The notes: a model not told the origin generated them from the sequence alone. A stretch of DNA of 64,000 nucleotides from Perilla frutescens (GCA_026008535.1 BRKX01000009.1:47117001-47181000); one strand, 5' to 3'; shown: positions 22,848 through 35,890, counted from the first letter of the stretch. Made by a program: numbers and translations.

Positions 22848-23620
22848 CAGTACAACAAATTCGCGAAATGGCGACCAAATTGGCGACGGACATGAATCCA
22901 TTGGTACTAACTACAGAATTACAACAGAAACCCAACGAAAAATAATGCAAGTAAGGTTGAAATAATTTTTATTTCCAACAACGGAATATTCGTCTTTTTA
23001 TTTTCAGCAATTAAGGTTAAAATGATTTTTAATTCCAACAACAGAATATTCCATCTTTACATTTTCAGCAATTAAGGTCAAAATATTTTTATTTCAAACA
23101 ACGGAATATTCCATCTTCATAGTTTCAGTAATTAATGTTAAAATAATTTTTTAATTCCAACGATAGAAAATTACGTCTTTATATTTTCAGCACTTAAGGT
23201 TAAAATAGTTTTAATTATAAGGACAAAATTTTATGTCTTTATATTTTCAACAATTAAGGTTAAAATAATTTTTAATTTCAACTATGGAATTTTCCAATGG
23301 AATATTCTGTCTTTATATTTCAGTAATTATGGTTAAAATAATTTTAATTCGAAAATATTTTCAATAATTATGGTAGAAATCATTTTAATTCTAACGATAA
23401 AATATTCTGTCTTTATATTTTCAGCAATTAAAATTGAAATAATTTTAATTCTAACGACATAATATTCCATCTTTATAATTTATTATCAATTAAGCGTACT
23501 TTTTTTTCAGCAATTAAAATTGAAATAATTTTAATTCTAACGACATAATATTCCATCTTTATAATTTATTATCAATTAAGCGTACTTTTTTTTTATTTTA
23601 AAGACGAATGATTCAGTCTT
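22848..23620. repeat. CACTA-like end with about 60-bp subterminal tandem array
   Basis: Begins CAGTACAACAAATTCGCG, like a CACTA terminus with a changed third base, followed by GGCGACGGAC. From about 22940 a 60-bp unit repeats about ten times: AAGGTTAAAATAATTTTTAA, then TTCCAACAACGGAATATTCC, then GTCTTTATATTTTCAGCAAT. The core GGAATATTCC is palindromic. It resembles the subterminal repeats of the intact CACTA at 15374. No second terminus or target duplication was found. Confidence 0.45.
23419..23594. repeat. near-perfect 88-91 bp tandem duplication
   Basis: Two adjacent copies running from TTTTTCAGCAATTAAAATTG to ATCAATTAAGCGTAC, nearly identical and therefore recent compared with the surrounding 60-bp array. 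Confidence 0.85.
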
Positions 23621-24201
23621 TATATTTATTTGCAAGTCAAATCAATTTCTATAAAAAAAATGAATTATTTATGCATATATTTTACACGCAATCAATTGAA
23701 TAAAATAAAGATGTTGATATATTTTTAGTTAGTTTATTTTAAAATCGTGTTTTACTTTTCAAACTATTTTCTCTCTCATGCAATCAAAGAAATTTACTCT
23801 CTACGTGAAGAACCCTAGTTCTCAAATTGATTTGTGAACAATTATTTTTATTTTTTACTACCAAAATTAAAATTTAAAGTAAAATATTTATAGTTCTTGC
23901 ATGTCCAGATAAATTGATCGATTTTATAAGAAAATATCTCTCTATGTGGAGATAAGTGTTAAATTAAAGAACTATACAAAATCCAGATATTAGAGAGAAG
24001 TATTTAATATTATTTTATAACTGTTTTTGATTTTTTACTATTAATTTCTAAGGTTGATTATTTGTTTATACAAATCGAATTTGCTCTATATTGATCATAA
24101 GTAAAAAAAAAAAAGAGTTATCAATCAATGTTCCGAAAAGATCATCCTTGTTTATATGATTAATTTTAAATTTTATTAATCATTTCCCCATCAAAATAAT
24201 T

Positions 24202-24410
24202 ATTAGTGGTATTATCTTGATACCAAAAGTGTCAAGTTCAAATCCCACCACCAATACTATTAGATGTGAGCCTGTCAAACTTAGCCTATCAAGTGTGGTT
24301 TACCTCCTCTGTGTTTTTTGCAAACTATTATACAGGGGTAGGGTTTACTCAGTGCGTACCTCGGTAGCGGCTGCGGGTTACCCTCAATATAATAAAATCA
24401 AAAAATATAT
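24202..24410 (+). mobile_element. tRNA-derived SINE
   Basis: A box-A-like word TTAGTGGTATTATCTTG (24203) is followed about 33 bp later by the B box GTTCAAATCCC (24236-24246), the spacing of a pol III tRNA promoter. The body continues about 160 bp (CTCAGTGCGTACCTCGGTAG, then GCGGCTGCGGGTTACC) into an A/T-rich tail. The tRNA fold is not complete, so this is a SINE rather than a tRNA gene. Confidence 0.55.
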
Positions 24411-25615
24411 ATTATAATTATATATTACTAAAGTTAATTTAAACAGCGAATACTACTCTCTGATTGAATTTTGTAGACATTAAATTGACGGAATTAATTT
24501 AAAAAAACTATATAGTTAATTTAATTAAGGTAATTAATATGAATTTTTATTTTTTGTTAATTTAATTATTTTGCAGTTCCATAAAATATTGACATTTAAT
24601 ATGTTTTAGTAATAATTTGAAATTTTTAAGATCCAAAATAGACCTATAATGCGATTATCATTGCAACTCCAAAATATTCTTTTCATGCGCTTTTATATGT
24701 AACTGTTTCCAATTTATGTTCAAACTCACTATATTCTTATTTGCAGTTTGAATATCTATAAATATTTTGACAAATATACATCCAAACCCATGTTTTTGTG
24801 TTTAGGGATTTAAAATTAGTTACAAAATTTGAAACTTTCTCAATTTTCTAATCTCGTATTCCATGCCTCCTTTGTGCAGATCCCTGGACAAATTACACAT
24901 GGAAGTAAAATTTCATAGAACTAAAAAATTAGGAATATTTTTTTTTCCAAAAAAATAAATTAAATCTATTATATAATTTAACATTCATTGATGTAAGATT
25001 TCATATAAAACTATAAATCTAAGCCTGACAAATTTTTATTTTTCCAAGCAAAAGCAATAAATAATATAATATTTCAAGTAATTTGGTATCTTTTGGAAAA
25101 CCTCTACAAAATAAAATCAATTAAACTCATGTTAGGCTAATGAACGCAAAACAAAACAAAATCAAAACTCTTGCAACTTTAATGAAATATAAGAGAAATT
25201 TAACCATCGCAATACTGCTGTAAAACTATTAGTCTCTAAGAGAATTTTTATTATTTTATTTTTACAAAAATGAAATATTAGTTTGGTTACCTTTGTATCA
25301 GACCAAACAGGCATTCAATGACAGATGGATGAATGAAACAGACATCTCCATTGAGCAAAAAATAAAATTTATCAATTATTAAAGACAATAGAAGAAATAG
25401 AGTTCATTATCAAAAATAAGTTTTCCATTTGACCTAACTTAATTTTAACATGTAATATATGAAACATTTAAATATAAGGCAATAAAAATTGAAAAAAAAA
25501 TGTATATAGTTTTCTAAGTAGAAGTTCGTAGTCATCTAGGCTCTTAAAAGCCTATATTGTTGTTGAGGAAAATAATCAGATATTTCAAAATATTCTTGTC
25601 AAATAACCATTTTTG
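24411..25615. other. AT-rich spacer
   Basis: No gene, RNA or mobile signal supported. Confidence 0.5.
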
Positions 25616-27019
25616 TGTAATACCCCGTAAATTAATTACTGCTTAATTGCAGTTAATTGTTGAAATTACTATTTAGTATAATAATTTCAAGTCAGATTAG
25701 GGTCGAAAGTATCCGTTAAGTTCCATGTAATTCAAGATCAATTAATTCCCATAGGTGAATTAATTATTCCAGTTGGGGTTTAATCCTCTTTTTAGTTATG
25801 GAAAGCCGGAATTGTAATTTCAGATAAATTCAATTCCTATTCTTTTAAATTTACGGTGTGTGTTTATCGTGAATTAGATATTCCGATAAATATTTTTGGA
25901 CTAGGAGAATCAGATATTCTCCAGTCATTAGTGTTTAAATTCAGATAATTTAAACAAGGTGATTTAAAATCCGAGAGAATTAGATATTCTCTAGTTCGGA
26001 TGTTTTAATGGTCGAGAAATTTTAAAATCAGTATTTCGAAGTGGTATTTTAAAACCAAATAATTTTAGATAATTTATTGTTTTAAAGTAAGTGAATTATA
26101 CTTAGCAATACCGGTTTAAGTTTAGGATTTTTCCGAAGACGGAAAGTATCACGATAGTCGAACAATCGGTATTTAAACCGGGTAGTTGATTAGTCAACCC
26201 AAGGCATGCTTTTTCCCTCACATCACCCCATCACTCACGTCCTTTTCCTTTTTCCCCAAAAGCCAAGCCATACTACAAAGTGATTTTGGCAGATGAGGGA
26301 CCCGAGATATACTTCAAGGATCCACCTCCTCATTTCATTCTCCACACCAAAAGTTGAGAGAGAGAAAAAGACAAAGCAGCCTCACTTCATCATCTTCCAT
26401 ACCCCTCTTCATTTCATCTTCTTCACCAAGTTCTCGAGAGAGTGAGGGAGATGAAATAGCAGCCAACTTCTTCTACTTCATCTCCATTCCATCTTTTCAT
26501 CTCCAGTTCTTGGGCACATTTTCGAAAGAGAGAGAAAAGGAAAGAGAGAGCAACAAGAACAACCACCGCTATTTTTGGTTTTCAACGGAAGAGAGAAGGA
26601 GAGTGAAGTTGCAGTCACTTGTTCTAGCCTTCTTCTTCCATCGTCAAGCCCATACAAGCTTCTTTCATCTTCACTCCATTGTTGTTTTGAAAGGTATTTT
26701 CAAAAATCATGAGCTATATAAACATATATTTTCAGATCTAAGCTTAAGAAGTATGTGTGGATTTTTGGTGTTTTAAATGACATTAATGTTTAGAAAATTT
26801 GTTGGTTATGTGCAAGCATGTGTAGTCCAGTTTGAGGTGTTTTGAGGTGATGAAAGCTTGGTATTTGAACTGAAACTCATCAGTTCAGGTAACTAACTGA
26901 TGAAGTGAATCAGTTCCGGACTGAAACTCATCAGTTCGGTTAGTGAACTGATGAAGTGAATCAGTTCCAGACTGAAACTCATCAGTTCGGTTAACGAACT
27001 GATGAAGTGAATCAGTTCC
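25616..27019 (+). repeat. Tekay-A 5' LTR, left part
   Basis: From TGTAATACCCCGTAAATT to the insertion point of Tekay-B. Contains U3, a purine-rich stretch with AGAGAGAG (26357-26560), a TATA-like CTATATAAAC at 26714-26723, and the first three units of the 51-bp palindromic repeat (26871-27019). The last five bases GTTCC are the target duplication of Tekay-B. Confidence 0.88.
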
Positions 27020-30000
27020 TGTCACGACCCCAAATTAATATCTGATAATATGAAGTGTGACTGGCACGACTCGATCCCAATGAAGGATGGATCAAGGCGC
27101 GAACCGAAAATATTTAAATAAAGGAATGAAAAACTGTATTCCAGGAATGATATTTGCAGTGAACTCAAGTTCTGAACTGACTTTTATTTCTCAAAATATA
27201 ACTGAATAAATATAGATACCTTAGAATAACAAAAAGGTATCAGCGAGTTCAAGACATACTGAAGACTTGACTCGATTAGACTTAATTAGCGGAAGCAATA
27301 TAGTATAACAAAATACAGGAAATATTCTGAGTCCTGTACAAAACAACTTTCCTTCTCAGCACATCACCCTGCACCATCAACACTCAACCTGCACATTTAA
27401 AAACAAACATGCAGGGCTGAGTACAAGTATACTCAGTGGACACATTGCCAAAAATATCATAATATATCTGATATTATGAACATTTCTTAAAACTGGTTTT
27501 ATTGTCATGCATCCGAGTAAACACATAGGGGTTTTATCTGAAAAGGCCCTATGTTTTACTAAATCATTTTCTTGTCATTGCGCGCGCCTTTCTGTTGTAT
27601 GATCATCCATATCCCAACTGGTGTGCCAAGGAATAGCTCCGCTCAGCCTTTTCCGTACACATCGAGGAATAGCTCCGCTCAGCATTTTCCACGAATACAT
27701 ATCTGAACTAAACTCCGAGGAATAGCTCCGCTCAGCCTTTTCTACGGACGTTTAGCATCGTCGATGTCTTAGTCAGGAATAGCTCCGCTCAGCCTTTCCC
27801 TCTTCCTAATATCACCGACCCAAGTGTACACTAACCTCGGTTAACACGCTAAGTTAGCACGAGGCCCGATCGATTTAAGAGTTAGAAAGCCCCTTGCGAG
27901 CTAACTAAATACGGATAAGGATATCATACAAAACAAACATTTTATGCATGACAATCATTTATTTGCATCAGAAATAATTAACTGCTGGTGAGTAAAAACT
28001 CAAATCATTATTTGGACTAAGAGTCCGTTGAAAAGAAAGCCCACCTTTCACCGATTTTTAAAACGGCAGATGCTAATTCTTCACAGGCCTTATCCCTTGT
28101 GGATCTACTAGCCTTCAATATATAAAAATATACTTAGCATGTTGATCCTAAAACTGACAGGACTCAACATGACACGAAGGCCTATCAGGGTCTAGTATCC
28201 ATTCTAAATTTTATCTTAGCTTAAGGGTTATTCTCAACCCTAGCTATTCAACATATTAAGGCATACATCATCATCATTTAAGGTATCAAAATACCTTAAC
28301 ATAATCACAATTAGATTCTAGGAACAAAGTCATCACGAAGTTCGTTGACTAAACAACGTTCCACATAACGTCTATCTTTGAAAAATTCTCTGTTTTGAAT
28401 CGCTAAAGTGTAGGGATTGTGACATATACCAATGGAAAGCCACAGAAGTCTAGTTTACAGATAAATTTACGGTGACTCAAGACGATAACTAACGAAAAAG
28501 TTATGATCGTTTTACTAGAAGGTGGCAGAACTGCCAGAATTCCTAAAAACAAACTCGTGACCTGACTTTGAAGATTTTTCACGATCGATTCAGGAAGAGT
28601 TATGGACTGAGATATATATACCATTAGAAAGACATGGAAGTTTAGAATTTTTACAAATTTACAGTGGCTTAATATGATAACAAATGAAACGGATATACCC
28701 GTTTTACTAAAAGGTGGCAGAACTGCCATGACTTCATGAAAATCGAAATATGACCCAACTTTGCCTATTTTTCATAATTTACTCAGAACGAATTAGAGAA
28801 TGAGACCTATACCATTGGAAAGTCATCTAAGTCTAGTTTCCGGCAAAATTTACAGTGTCTTAATCCGACGTAAAACGAGGGAGTTATGCTCGTTTTACCG
28901 AAGGGTGGCAAATCTGCCGACCCGCTCGCGCGAAATACGCGAACTCAAGCCAAACTTTAAAAGCTTTCTATATGTTTGAAATCATGCATTTTAACACATC
29001 AAACCTCATCTCAAACATGCTTTTAAATTCTATTGAACCCATAAACATCTAACATACTTTGAACACAAAAGACACAACAACATGCTTCATAATATCTCAA
29101 CAAATTTTGCAACATAAACCAACTCATTTCTATCATCTAACATGCTTCAAAAACTTAAGGCATGATTTCCAATACAACATCAAACCTATATATATATATA
29201 TATAACTTCATGGTTTTCAAAATACCTTTCAAAAGCAATGGAGAGAAGCTTTAGGAGGTTGAAGATGGTGGGATCAAGCTTTGATTATTGATGTCACTTC
29301 TACTCTCTTTCCCTCTTGAAGATGTGTAGAAAATGAAGTGAATGGAAGATGATAAAGGGTGGTGAAGGTGAAGCAAGGGAGAGTAGATGTTTTGTCCCTC
29401 TTTCTCTCGAAAAAATTGTGGAGGAATTTGAAAGATTATGTTTGTTAAACTCTTTCTCCCATAATATATATACATATAATATATAATACCTATCTATATT
29501 TTTTTTTTGTCCATTTTGGTTGACTTGGGGGGATAAGAAACATGAAAGTGGCATGGGGGAGGCATGGGAGAGGTATGGCCTCCCATGCTTTGGGAATTGA
29601 CCAAAAAAAATATCCGGTTTAAAATACCGGTTGTTCGGTTATCGTGATATTTTTCGTCTTCGGAAAAATCCCAAACTAAATCGATATTGTTAAAATAATT
29701 CACTTACTTTAAAACAATAGATTATTTGAAATTATTAACTTTTAAAAACACCACTTTGAAATACTGGTTTTAATTTCTCGACCTTTAAAACGTTCGAACT
29801 AGAGAATATCTAATTCTCTCAGATTTTAAATCACCCCGTTTAAATTATCTGAATTTAAACACTAATGGCTGGAGAATATCTGATTCTCCTAGTCCTAAAA
29901 ATATTTATCGGAATATCTAATTCACGATAAATACACACCGCAAATTTAAAAGAATAGGAATTGAATTTATCTGAAATTACAATTTCGGCTTTCCATAACT

Positions 30001-30177
30001 AAAAAGAGGATTAAACCCAAACTGAAATAATTAATTCACCTATGGGCATTAATTGATCTTGAATTCCATGAAACTTAACGGATACTTTCGACCCTAATCT
30101 GACTGAAAATTACTGTACTAAATAGTAATTCAACAATTAACTGAAATTAAGCAGTAATTATTTTACGGGGTATTACA
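27020..30177 (-). repeat. Tekay-B 3' LTR (3158 bp, complete)
   Basis: Plus-strand ends TGTCACGACCCC and GGGGTATTACA. Includes four copies of a GGAATAGCTCCGCTCAGC word (27631-27800), a GCTGAGTAC...GTATACTCAG hairpin (about 27419-27437), a triplicated 193-bp unit (28400-28925), and a minus-strand (TA)n TATA region at about 29188-29205. It is the reference for the deletions in the 5' LTR. Confidence 0.9.
28400..28925 (-). repeat. about 193-bp unit repeated three times in the LTR
   Basis: The word CGTTTTACTAGAAGGTGGCA and its variants recur at about 28507, 28700 and 28892, each with GGCAGAACTGCC-like and CCATTGGAAAG-like neighbours. Tekay-A LTRs carry only one equivalent (GGCAGTTTCACCACCCTTC). 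The open frame across this region is an artefact of the repeat. Confidence 0.75.
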
Positions 30178-30190
30178 TTCCACCCCCCTT
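30178..30190 (-). other. Tekay-B polypurine tract
   Basis: The minus strand reads AAGGGGGGTGGAA, directly abutting the 3' LTR; it primes plus-strand DNA synthesis. Confidence 0.9.
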
Positions 30191-30221
30191 AAAATAAATT
30201 TCATCCCGAAATTTACATACC

Positions 30222-33200
30222 TTAGAGAAACAATTCTAGGTATTTTGCTTTCATCTTATCCTCGAGTTCCCATGTCGCTTCTTCTTGACCATGGCGACTC
30301 CATAGGATCTTAACTAGAGGAATAGACTTGTTCCTCAACTCCTGGACTTTTCGATCCAACACAGCTTCTGGTCTCTCTTCATAAGTTAGATCTGGTTCTA
30401 ACTCAATCTCGTTGCGCTGAATCACATGTTTGGGATCATACACGTATTTCCTTAACTGAGAAACATGAAATACATTATGAACATTACCAAAACTGGGTGG
30501 TAATGTAAATCTATACGCCACTGCACCTATCCGCTCAAGGATCTCGTAAAGTTCTATAAAATGTGGTCGTAACTTTCCTTTTATGCCGAATCTTATTATC
30601 CCCTTGGAAGGAGATACTTTAAGAAAAACCTTGTCTCCTGCTGCAAATTGTAAATCTGTACGGCGATTATCCGCATATGACTTTTGCCGAATCTGGGCTT
30701 CTTGAATCCTCTGACGGATTTTTCTGACAATTTCAATCATTTCTGACACTGAGTCTGGCCCAAGAATCCTTCGTTCACCCACTCCATCCCAATAAAGTGG
30801 TGATCGACACTTTCGACCATACAACGCTTCGTATGGCGCCATATTGATGGCTGCTTGATAACTATTGTTATAGGCAAACTCAATCAACGCTAATATTTCC
30901 TCCCAGTTTTCACCCCTGTCTAGGACCACTGTTCTCAACATGTCCTCTAATGTTTGGATCGTCCTTTCGGACTGTCCATCTGTTTGTGGGTGAAACGCTG
31001 TACTGAAATTGAGTTGAGTTCCCAACTCCTTCTGTAAACTAGTCTAAAATTTTGAGGTAAGCTGTGAATCTCTGTTCGATGTTATTGACACTGGAACACC
31101 ATGAAGGCGTACAATCTCTCTAACATAAATCTGAGCTAGCTTATTCGATCCATCCGTAACTCGGATCGGAAGGAAATGAGCTGACTTTGTGAGCCTATCA
31201 ATAATGACCCATATGGCCATATTCCCTCATCTTGACCTGGGTAGGCCTGTCACAAAATCCATCGCTATGTGTTCCTACTTCCACTCAGGAATCTCTAACG
31301 GTTGTAGCGCACCGTAAGGCCTTTGGTGCAATGCCTTAACTTGTTGACATGACAAGCATCGCTCAACATAGGAAACTACGTCCCGTTTCATTCCTTCCCA
31401 CCTACTTCAAATCCTGATACATTTTCGTACTTCCCAGGTGTGCTATATACAGAGTATTGTGAGCCTCGCTCATGATCTCTTTTCTGAGCTCAACACAGGG
31501 TGGAACACATATCATGTCTTCATAAAGGATAGCATTATCTGATACTTCCTTGAAACTTTCTATTTTTCCTGATCTGATCTTCAAACGCATCTCTTCCATG
31601 GCTTGATCTTTTCTCTGTGCCTCAATTATCTTTTCTCGGAGATCTGGTACAGCTACTAATGTTGCCACTCGACATACAATCGTCTCAGGTGGGTAAACCA
31701 CCTCTAGCTGTAAGCTTTCAAAATCCCTTATAAGTTTCTCCTCCTGAGTGAGGAGAAAGCCCAACCTGTTTGTTTTATGACTCAAGGCATCTACTACCAC
31801 ATTAGCCTTGCCTGGGCGGTAACTGATTCCACAGTCGTAGTCCTTTACTAATTCGAACCATCTGCGCTGTCTCATATTTAAATCCTTCTGCTCGAAAAAG
31901 TACTTCAAACTCTTGTGATCTGTGAAAATCTCACACCTAACTCCGTATAAGTGGTGTCTCCAGATTTTCAAGGCATGCACTATTGCTGCCAGTTCTAAGT
32001 CATGCGTAGGATAATTCAATTCATGAATTCTTAACTGTTTGGATGCATACGCTATGGCTTTACCTTCTTGCATTAGGACACAGCCTAATCCATTCTTTGA
32101 AGCATCCGTGTAAATCACAAATTCTTTACCACTGACTGGAATAGCTAACACTGGAGCAATGGTTAATCTTTTCTTAAGCTCCTGAAAACTGGCTTCACAT
32201 TCTTCTGACCACTGGTACTTGATTTCCTTTTTTACCAATTGCGCCATTGGCCTAGCTATCTTGGAGAATCCTTCTATGAATCTCCTATAGTATCCAGCTA
32301 ATCCTAAGAAACTTCCAATTTCATTAGGAGTAGTTGAAGACTTCTATTCTTGTACTGCCTCTACTTTGGAGGGGTCCACTTTGATTCCTTCTGCTGACAC
32401 AATGTGCCCAAGGAACATTACTTCCTTCAGCCAAAATTCGCACTTATTGAATTTGGCATAAAGCCTTTCTTTTCTTAGTGTTTCTAACACTGTCCTCAGA
32501 TGCTCCGCATGATCCGATTCATTCTTGGAATAGATAAGAATATCATCTATGAACACAAGGATAAACTTATCTAAAAATGGATGAAACACCCTATTCATGA
32601 GATCCATGAATACTGCTGGGGCAATTGTCAATCCGAACGGCATTACCGTAAACTCGTAATGACCATACCGGGTTCGAAAATCTATCTTCGGTATATCTTC
32701 TGACTTTATCTTTAACTGATGATACCCCGACCTTAGGTCAATCTTTGAGAACACGCTCGCTCCCTTGAGCTGATCAAACAGATCATCTATCCTAGGCAAA
32801 GGATACTTGTTCTTCAACGTCAGCTTATTCAGCTCACGGTAATCTATACACATCCTCAATGTGCCATCCTTCTTTTTCACAAATAGGATTGGTGCTCCCC
32901 ATGGTGACACACTAGGTCGGATGAAACCTAGGTCCCATAATTCTTGAAGCTGAATCTTGAGCTCTTGTAACTCCTTTGGGGCCATTCCGTATGGAGCTTT
33001 TGAAATTGGGGCTGCTCCTGGTTCCAAATCTATTATGAACTTGACTTGCCGATTCGGTGGTAATCCTGGTAATTCTTCTGGAAAAACGTCTGCAAACTCT
33101 TGCACAACTGGAACATTTTCCATTGTCCTCTCTTAATCATCTTTTTGGCCTGCAGCGCTGAAATCGTTGGAGTTAACTTTCTCATCTTTATGCCATGAAG

Positions 33201-33548
33201 ACTTATTGGCTCTTCCTTTGGAACTTGGAATGATATCTTCCTTTCGCTGCATAGGATCGTGGCATGATTTTCTGACAATCAATCCATTCCTAGGATTACG
33301 TCGGTATCCCACATTGGTAGGACACTAAGATTATCAGCCTTAATCCTAGTTGTTCCCAAGTCTATTTCTATGTTCGAGCAAAAATGAGTCGCAGTCATGG
33401 TTCCACCAGTTGGTGTTAAAATCTTTTTCTTATGACTAGCTCGTTTAGTTTTAAGCTCTAACTTATCACAGCATGCTGATGAAATAAAGGAGTGCAATGC
33501 TCCAGTATCAAATAAAACAACTAAAGGCATGCCATGAAGTTTGCCCAT
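30222..33548 (-). pseudogene. Tekay-B pol (protease, RT, RNase H, integrase, chromodomain)
   Basis: Protease from 33548 (VVLFDTGALHSFIS, active-site DTG). RT 33123-32344, with PWGAPILFVKKKDGTLRMCI and the catalytic FIDDILIYSK. RNase H from 32247, with YTDASKNGLG and FTDHKSLKYF. Integrase zinc finger around 31400; integrase core and C-terminus 31025-30222; chromodomain at the end (VLDRKVQELRNKSIPLVKIL, then EEATWELEDKMKAKY). Breaks: stop at 33279 (GMD-stop-L, TGG to TGA), a 49-bp deletion near 33126, stop at 32344 (TGG to TAG), a small deletion at about 31401, and UGA at 31227-31229, which is shared with Tekay-A. The last 268 codons are open. Dead copy. Confidence 0.92.
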
Positions 33549-33566
33549 ACCTGCAAGATTACCTTT

Positions 33567-34746
33567 CTACTTTCCTTTCCCGGAGGAACTGGGATTCATT
33601 GCATAAGACCTGAGATTTCCTTGTTGCATCTGCCTCTGCTATTGCTGCTGATATTGTTGTTGCTGGGGTTGCTGACTTTGTTGCCCCGATGCCTGCAAGG
33701 CCTTAAGTTGCTGAGGGTTCCGTCTTTGTTGTGCCTTCGGACAATTCCTTGCATAGTGACCCTCCTGGCCACAGTTATAGCAACTTGTACTTCCCACCAG
33801 GCAGTTTTCCTTATACGGCTTATTGCACTTTGGACATAACGTATAGTTGGTTTGTGCTAGCACAAATCTTTTTGGGGCAGGAGCATTCTGCTGTCCTTGT
33901 TGCCTGTTTCCTTATCAATGCTTCCTGTAGCCTTGATTCATGTTTTGGTTACCTCTATCATTCCACTTTCTCTTCATTCGAAAGTTCTATGATGGAGTCT
34001 AGGTTGGTGCTGGTGCTGAAGTAAGTACTGGAGTTGATACTGGGGCCTTTCTTTCTTCAGGCATTACTGCCTCGATGTCCAATATTCAACGACTCGGCAT
34101 AGGTTAGGTCTTTCTGACTTGCCAAAGACATAGCAATCTCATGCCTCAGTCCTGATCTGAACTTAGATGCCATCTTCTCATCAGTATCTACCTGAAGATG
34201 TACATACCGTGATAACTCATAGAACACTCGCTCGTACTCTGTGACGGACATCTTCCCTTGTTTCAGACTATGAAACTCTACTTCCTTCTTGACTCTGAAC
34301 GTCTTAGGAATGTATTTGTTGTAAAATCCAGTTTTGAACTGTTCCTATGTGTAAACATCAAGCTGCTCCGGAGTCATAGTCCTCCTTCTAGACTCCCACC
34401 AGAAATCTGCAGATCTGGTTAACTGGAATGCTACACAGGAGAGTTGCTCCTGGTTATCACAGTGGAGGAAATTAAAAATCCGCTCCATCGCTCGGATCCA
34501 CGCCTCAGCATCGGCCGGGGTTCCTACTCCATCAAATGATGGAGGGTTCTGTCGCAGAAAAAGCTCCTCAATTCTGCGCTGTGGAGGTGGGGGAGGTGTC
34601 TACTCTCGTTCTTTCTCATATCTTTCTTATTGTTCTTCCGCCATTCTTTCCTATCTTTCTTGCCTTGGAGGTCTTCCTCTAGGCCTATTCTATCTTACAG
34701 AATTCACATTCGCATTTCCTCCTTGTGCGGCTCTGGGTGGTACCAT
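33567..34746 (-). pseudogene. Tekay-B gag
   Basis: Starts at the ATG at 34746 (MVPPRA...). Retrotrans_gag region: ELFLRQNPPSFDGVGTPADA, RTMTPEQLDVYT, MSVTEYERVFYELSRYVHLQ. Zinc knuckle CYNCGQEGHYARNC, then a glutamine-rich tail, ending at UAG 33567-33569, in frame with the protease. Several private stops lie in the N-terminal third (for example after PRQER) and one after DVYT. Gag would coat and package the element RNA. Confidence 0.88.
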
Positions 34747-35030
34747 TCTTGGAACTCTGAAGCATAAATCAATAGCTCTTCTAGTATTATATATCAGGGA
34801 AATTTACCTCCAACAAGGTCTTCTGAGTACATTTCTGCTGCATAGGTGCTGTAAAATCTAGCCATGTCTGGATGACAGAATACATACAATCTAACAAATT
34901 CCTCTCTCAAAAAGTGGGAATGCCTAAGTTCCAAGAATAGTCCTCTAGTGAACACATTCAACTACTGAAACATACATATCAAAATAAATCATCATAATAT
35001 AAAATACACTGACATAGCATAAAAGCTAAA

Positions 35031-35794
35031 CTAGTCAGACGAGCTACTGGCCGACCGACCATCTTGGATCCTCCAAGAGGTCATCTCCCTCCTCTGACTT
35101 ATCCTCAATTGCTAGTACCAGACAGTTTGCAGCTGTTGTACCTCTCTCCTTAGCTCTCTGGTGGTGCACCTTGTGCACAACCTCTATGGTCATTTCCGGA
35201 GAACCTGCCACCACCTGGCACTTCTGGGAGGAAGGTCATCATCTGTGTCTCCCAAGACTGCTCGCCTCACTCGTGAGGGTCCTATCTCCTGATCATTCAT
35301 GCATCTCTGACGGGCTAGAGATCAGTGTCTAACTGTACTGCTAGCTTAGGAAGTAGTGCTACCCGTGCTACTAAAATGAGAGGGATATGACGGTCATAAA
35401 CTCCCCTAAGTGGCTCATCCTTGAAAACATAGCCGTACATCTGAGCATATGGGTTTGGAGGAGGTGCACGCTGAGTAAGGTACTGGTGCATGAGCAGGGT
35501 GATAAACTCAGGCAAATTCACCATCAGCTCAAAATTTTGTGAATGCTGGCATATATATAAATATGAGGCCTCTGTTGCCCATCCACGCCATTGCTGCGGA
35601 AGAACTCTAAGCAGGTACTGAATACCATCCACATCTCTGAGCTTCACATGCACCCATATCTCATGGTAGCATGACAAGAACCCTGCTAAGGTATCCCCGC
35701 TCTCTGGCTCACAAGTCCTGAACTATAAGGTATACTGTGCTACATATGTCAGATAAGGCATACTTTTCCGTACCGTACGTCTCTGTCCCGCCAT
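35031..35794 (-). pseudogene. extra frame upstream of gag, Tekay-B copy (unrecognised protein)
   Basis: Same product as the frame at 49646-50440. Starts at the ATG at 35794 (MAGQRRTVRKSM), with the conserved blocks FRTCEPESGDTLAGFL, LLRVLPQQWRGWATEASYL and LLMHQYLTQRA. It has a private TAG just before FRTCEPES (TGG in Tekay-A), a 1-bp deletion near 35315, and CGA where Tekay-A has TGA. It ends at the same TAG (35031-35033) after the Ser/Asp tail. The function is unknown to me. Confidence 0.75.
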
Positions 35795-35890
35795 TTGAAA
35801 TATAAAGGAGATTTCTCACGAGAAACTCATTATATAAGCCGAAATAATTTCTTACTGACGAACTCTCTGACTTAGAACATTTCTAAGTTT

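Noticed and set aside
24217..24417. 66-codon open frame
   Set aside because: Coincides with the pol III-type SINE; no protein similarity.
26354..26776. Ser/Glu-rich frame repeated at 56207-56698
   Set aside because: Lies in the LTR U3 purine-rich region, so it appears twice because the LTR does; no domain.
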